A DNA stretch of 64,000 nucleotides from Dipylidium caninum (lineage: Eukaryota > Platyhelminthes > Cestoda > Cyclophyllidea > Dipylidiidae): contig QEYB01001053.1 in assembly GCA_017562135.1 (NCBI GenBank), forward strand, positions 930,001 through 994,000, given 5' to 3'. This document shows positions 60,110-64,000 of this stretch, one piece after another. The notes under the pieces are model-generated. The model was not told the DNA's origin, did no database searches, and worked only from the letters and a program-made list of their open reading frames with translations. Position 1 is the stretch's first letter. The number at the start of each line of letters is the position of its first letter. A program made the position numbers and the translations under genes.

Positions 60110-61686
60110 TCTAAGTTGGCTTCTACTCGATTTGCCCAACTGACGACAACGGGACAGAAGAAGAGAACAGAACGCCTTTTGAGTGCGAGGTCAAGGTCAC
60201 CACTTGTGATATTTTCCAGCGGATACTCCATTGCGCCGCCGTTTGAGTAGACAGATGTTTAATAGATTGTCTACACATCCTCACCTCCTCAACAACCTCG
60301 TCTTTCCACCCATGTTGTAGCATGTCCGAACTTCGTATCATGCGTTTCAGCAACGCACAATGCTTGCACTGATTCGAATTCCGGAGACGACGTGGAGGTG
60401 GAAGAGCAGACTGAGAGGAAGAGGGGGAAGCTTAGTCCGATGGAACGGAAGCTTGATAATGGTGACCACGACGAATACGGTAATAGTCACGCTAACGAAG
60501 ACCATTTCAACCAAGACTGTGGTGATTAGCACAACGATTCCGAAATTTGCCGAGTTCTTCTCCCCGTAACATCTACTTCCACCCTGCGTAGGACCTCCTC
60601 CTTCTTATTTCCTCCAGTAGTTAAAGAGCACCCTACACAATGGACTCGCAATTTTCGTGGCCACAAAATTCGAGTTCACCGGAGTCGGTGAAAGTAAAAC
60701 TCCTACAGGTTATGTCAACACTACGACACCGCACCCAACGTCAACCGTACGTGTTCGGAATGAAAGCGCGGGAGAATGCGGGTCACGTTGTGCTTGTTTT
60801 GTGTGTGCATACTCCAGGCTAACTTGATAATTCGCCCAGTCCGTAAACACATCCTCACTCGTTACACTTTCTACTCTGTCATGTTAGTAGCAAAAGTGGT
60901 ATTTCGCGACAGACTTGTACCTCGCCAGTTTGAGACTTGACAGCTATGAACGACGTCTATCTTCTGAGGATACCATCATGACATGTGTACCTTCCTATTT
61001 AAGGGTATTTGCTTAAAGAGGCAGCTTTGCTACCCACTGCCCTCCTCCCTGAAGTAGACTGTCATGGCAAGAAGTGGGCACGCACCCTTTTCGCAACATC
61101 GAAAGTCTCAATTCGGTGTCCTCTGGACGAGAATCCCCACGAAGCCCTTCACAATGTAGTATCCTTTTGTTTCTCCACAAATTTGGCATCTTCTCTAAAT
61201 TCAGGCGTAACTTTTGCAGCTTAGTAGACCATTTTTCAAATGTACTCAAAGTTGACGTGATGCAGTTGAAACGTGTGGGTAAAAAATGTGCCAAGTGTTT
61301 GGTGACGCCCTTCCGGCCGGTTAGAGAAAGAAAAGGATGTGTTCCAATGAGTCATGAGAAAGAAGCGTTGGATGGTAAAGTCGTTTCAGTTGGCGAGTGG
61401 ATTACTGGTGGCTCATAAAACCTCTACACGGAGACGTGACACCTCCTGGTGACATGCAGGTCACCACAAAGTTGTCCATCCGGGGTAAATACACCCTGGC
61501 GGTTGGCTTATGGCACAAGTTGCCTCGAAAAGTGCACATTCTCTCTCGGGCCGAGTGTTTATTTCCGATTCTGCCTACTCGTGAAGACGTTTGGCAGGTG
61601 CACCAAACGCTGAGGAAGTCCAGCGGTGTGCGCCTTTCTGATCATGATGCCTGCCCCTCCCCTCCCCCGCCCCCCGTCAGTGTGGC
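60110..61686 (+). pseudogene. Cluster of FN3-like coding fragments, gene structure unresolved
   Basis: Several plus-strand frames look coding but cannot be joined. 60117-60240 reads GFYSICPTDDNGTEEENRTP. 60350-60531, after a CGTTTCAG acceptor, reads DSNSGDDVEVEEQTERKRGK and ends in NQDCGD then stop, a hydrophilic acidic end. 60630-60830 reads GLAIFVATKFEFTGVGES and PTGYVNTTTP, like FN3 strands F-G. About 61258-61418 reads VDVMQLKRVGKKCAKCLV to ITGGS then stop. 61437-61598 reads TPPGDMQVTTKLSIRGK then YTLAVGLWHKLP, like FN3 strands A-B with the core W. They probably derive from the FN3 family at the left end of the window, as decayed copies or with assembly indels. The assignment rests on pattern only. 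Confidence 0.3.
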
Positions 61687-61936
61687 ATGAATTATCCCAC
61701 CGTATTCATTAGACTGAGCTTGCTTATAATGGAGGCCTCATTATGGGGATATTGCCGTCGGCACGCAATCAGCTTACCAAGCCTAATGCCCTCCTTTCGC
61801 CTGTTAATGCAACGGTTTTGCGTGCGTTGTTGGGGGGGCTACTTGGTTATCACGATTAATAAAATGCCCGAAAGTGCCATTCGTTAGACTGTATCCCTGA
61901 CGTTGCTACACCAAGAAGGTTTGGGCGGACGGCGAG

Positions 61937-62925
61937 GGTATGGGAGATGCGGAAGCCTGCATTTCGATCGCACCTTAGACTCCACGCGCTGGAGCACGAG
62001 GGCCAACCTGTCGCCACCTGAGTACTGAGTGGAAGTCTGCGACTGTGCCAACTCACGTACAGTCCTGTTCTCCATCTGAGGAGATGCCCTCACCAATGGC
62101 CATCAAGGCACCACGTCACAATGGCCATTCTCCTCCTCCTTCGGCTCCTTACCAGGGGGATGGGATGGTGGGTTTCCTACATCAGGGGACTCTCACCAAG
62201 GCTGGAGTATCCTCCACCGACGAATTTTGGCTTTCTGTCCTACCGCATTTCCTTGTGTCAAGCATTCCAATATTGTCGTTGTCAAAGAGGAGGTCGGTTA
62301 ATCGCAGATTCGCACGCCTTCAGGTCTCATCGCTTTATTCATCAGCCTCAGCTTCACACCATCTGAGTTGATCGCCAATTTTGGCGGAAGCACTCGAGGG
62401 AGGAAGGTTTTGAAAGTACAGTTGGTTCACTTGGTCAGGGTATATTGACAGCCTCTATTTTGACCATCTTTAAGTCGTTTCCGGGCCGAGGTACCCAATC
62501 TACCACCACCACCGAGCAGACAGACGTAAATGTGCATGGCGAAAAGGGCATGCTGAATAACAACGGCGTTAGTGGGGACAGGTGACAAGCTGTCAATAAA
62601 ACGAGTATATCTTAGTTTGCCGCACAGATAAGGCTGGGTCTGCGGAATCATTCACAGACCCAAGTGACATTCCACATACACGCCCTCCTCTCCCTCAAAC
62701 TCGTAAAATCAGGAAAAGTCGTCCTGGCTGGTAGTCACCTAGCCAACCAGTTTTGACAACTTAGGCAACCGATTGACATTTCTCATGTACCCGTTTATGC
62801 CATGCGTAGTGGCAACTATTATCAAAGTCCACGACAAAATTAATATTCTCAACTCGCCACCTCCCCCTCCCCCCGCTCCTTCCGCCCTCCGCTTCTCCAC
62901 TTCACCGCCACTGCTTCTGCTTGTC
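61937..62925. repeat. Inverted repeat 2 (large palindrome), left arm
   Basis: Reverse complement of about 62926-64000. Matching landmarks: 61937-61952 with 63985-64000, 62086-62100 with 63804-63818, 62521-62538 with 63408-63425, and 62827-62835 with 63009-63017. Midpoints drift between about 62922 and 62973, so the arms differ by indels but practically meet in the middle. Frames within it have no domain. Confidence 0.88.
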
Positions 62926-63017
62926 TAAGTAAGTAATTAGAAACATGGCGGTGAAGTGGAGAGCATGGCGACTGATGCGGGAGGCGATTTACTAGAAATA
63001 TTAATTTTGTCGTGGAC
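62827..63017. repeat. Central hairpin of the palindrome
   Basis: 'gtccacgacaaaattaatatt' is mirrored by 'aatattaattttgtcgtgga' plus c, and further in 'ctccacttcaccgcca' by 'tggcggtgaagtggag', with a loop of about 40 bases. Two nested stems of 16-21 bp form the tip of the large palindrome. Confidence 0.85.
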
Positions 63018-64000
63018 TTGGATAATAATGCCACTACACAGAGGCATAGCAGAATGCAAATGCCAATCTGCTCACTGCATTGGCACGAACGGGTATAGGG
63101 AAGGCCACCAAGATTCGACTGGTGACTGGTGAGGTGCACAGCCTTTTTCCTGGTGACCAGTTGGAGAAGCACTTGTGATAAATGGAATGTCTGACTGCGA
63201 TCGTCGTGTATGTCCAAACGCCTTTCCCTAACTACATAATCGTCTGTTCAGTTTGACAGCAGGTTGTCACCTTAGGTCGACGAACGGAACATCAGGGGAC
63301 AGTCAGCTTGTAAATTTATGGATAGCCGCATTAAGGTGGCCGAGGAGATTGGAGGCCGCGGTAATAAACCTCTTTAACTGCCTCAGGCTTGCCCTGTTAA
63401 ATCCTGCCATGCACATTTACGTCTGTCTGCTGTCGCTTTACCTGCGGAAACGACTTAAAGTGGCCAAAATAGACTTAATTGAGTTGGGACCAACTCTGTT
63501 CAAAACCTTACGTGATTCCGCCAAAATTGGCGATCAACTCAGATGGTGTGAAGCTGAGGCTGATGAATAAAGCGATGAGACCTGAAGGCGTGCGAATCTG
63601 CGATTAACCAACCTCCTCTTTGACAACGACAATATTGGGATGCTTGACACAAGGAAATGCGGTAGGACGAAAGCCAAAATTCGTCGGTGGAGGATACTCC
63701 AGCCTTGGTGAAAGTCCCCTGATGTAGGAAACCCACCATCCCATCCCCCTGGTAAGGAGCCGAAGGAGGAGGAGAATGGCCATTGTGACGTGGTGCCTTG
63801 ATGGCCATTGGTGAGGGCATTTCCTTAGGTGAAGAACAGCAAGCCTGTACGTGGAGGTATAATTTGTGAGTCTTTGTGCACTGGTCTTTTCCAGTCGCAG
63901 ACTTCCACTCAGTACTCAGGTGGCGACAGGTTGGCCCTCGTGCTCCAGCGCGTGGAGTCTAAGGTGCGATCGAAATGCAGGCTTCCGCATCTCCCATACC
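62926..64000. repeat. Inverted repeat 2 (large palindrome), right arm, cut by window end
   Basis: Mirror of the left arm, still matching when the window ends, so it continues further right. What it includes beyond the window cannot be seen. Confidence 0.88.

Noticed and set aside
62045..62371. Frame in the palindrome whose protein recurs inverted at 63539-63820
   Set aside because: The recurrence is explained by the inverted repeat itself; the two versions differ by frame-changing indels and show no domain.

Overview
The window looks like nuclear DNA of a flatworm, most likely a tapeworm. It holds split eukaryotic genes with GT-AG introns, and many of these introns are only 31-50 nt, a size class known from flatworms. 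The proteins are ordinary animal housekeeping proteins plus secreted fibronectin type III (FN3) proteins. The FN3 gene has the same three-exon plan (leader, one FN3 domain, tail) as taeniid oncosphere antigen genes. The assignment to tapeworms is inference. I see no bacterial or viral genes, no reverse transcriptase, no CRISPR array and no tRNA or rRNA.

Layout. 1-5512: a large inverted repeat (arms about 1-1370 and 3080-4434) carrying two divergently transcribed copies of a secreted FN3 protein gene; the left copy runs off the window and the right copy is complete. 5513-15824: GC-rich DNA full of simple repeats, with a broken FN3 piece (about 6475), the last two exons of an unidentified gene (9236-9526) and a candidate signal-peptide/FN3/membrane gene (10580-12665). 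15825-18240, minus: a MAP2K4-like kinase gene with several one-base frame breaks. 20474-21324: AP-3 sigma subunit. 24216-29301: LACTB2 endoribonuclease. 30464-32467: intronless Na+/H+ exchanger with two compensating frameshifts. 34503-35429, minus: unidentified small membrane protein. 36591-38604: GNAT acetyltransferase with an acidic linker and coiled coil. 42554-47287: LHFPL tetraspan protein. 49376-50320: truncated copy of the 3' end of the GLMP gene. 51469-52091: dynein light chain roadblock. 53476-53702: last exon of an unidentified gene. 54345-58172: complete GLMP-like lysosomal membrane glycoprotein gene. 59-61.7 kb: scattered FN3-like coding fragments. About 61937-64000: a second large inverted repeat that is nearly a perfect palindrome and reaches the window edge.

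The genes do not form a pathway. AP-3 sigma (sorting to lysosome-related organelles) and GLMP (lysosomal membrane) are related in function, but 33 kb apart, so this is probably coincidence. The features that set the window apart are the two inverted repeats, each next to FN3-type sequences, the many very short introns, and loci whose reading frames are broken by single-base indels while neighbouring genes are perfectly open. That last pattern means either pseudogenes or local assembly errors.
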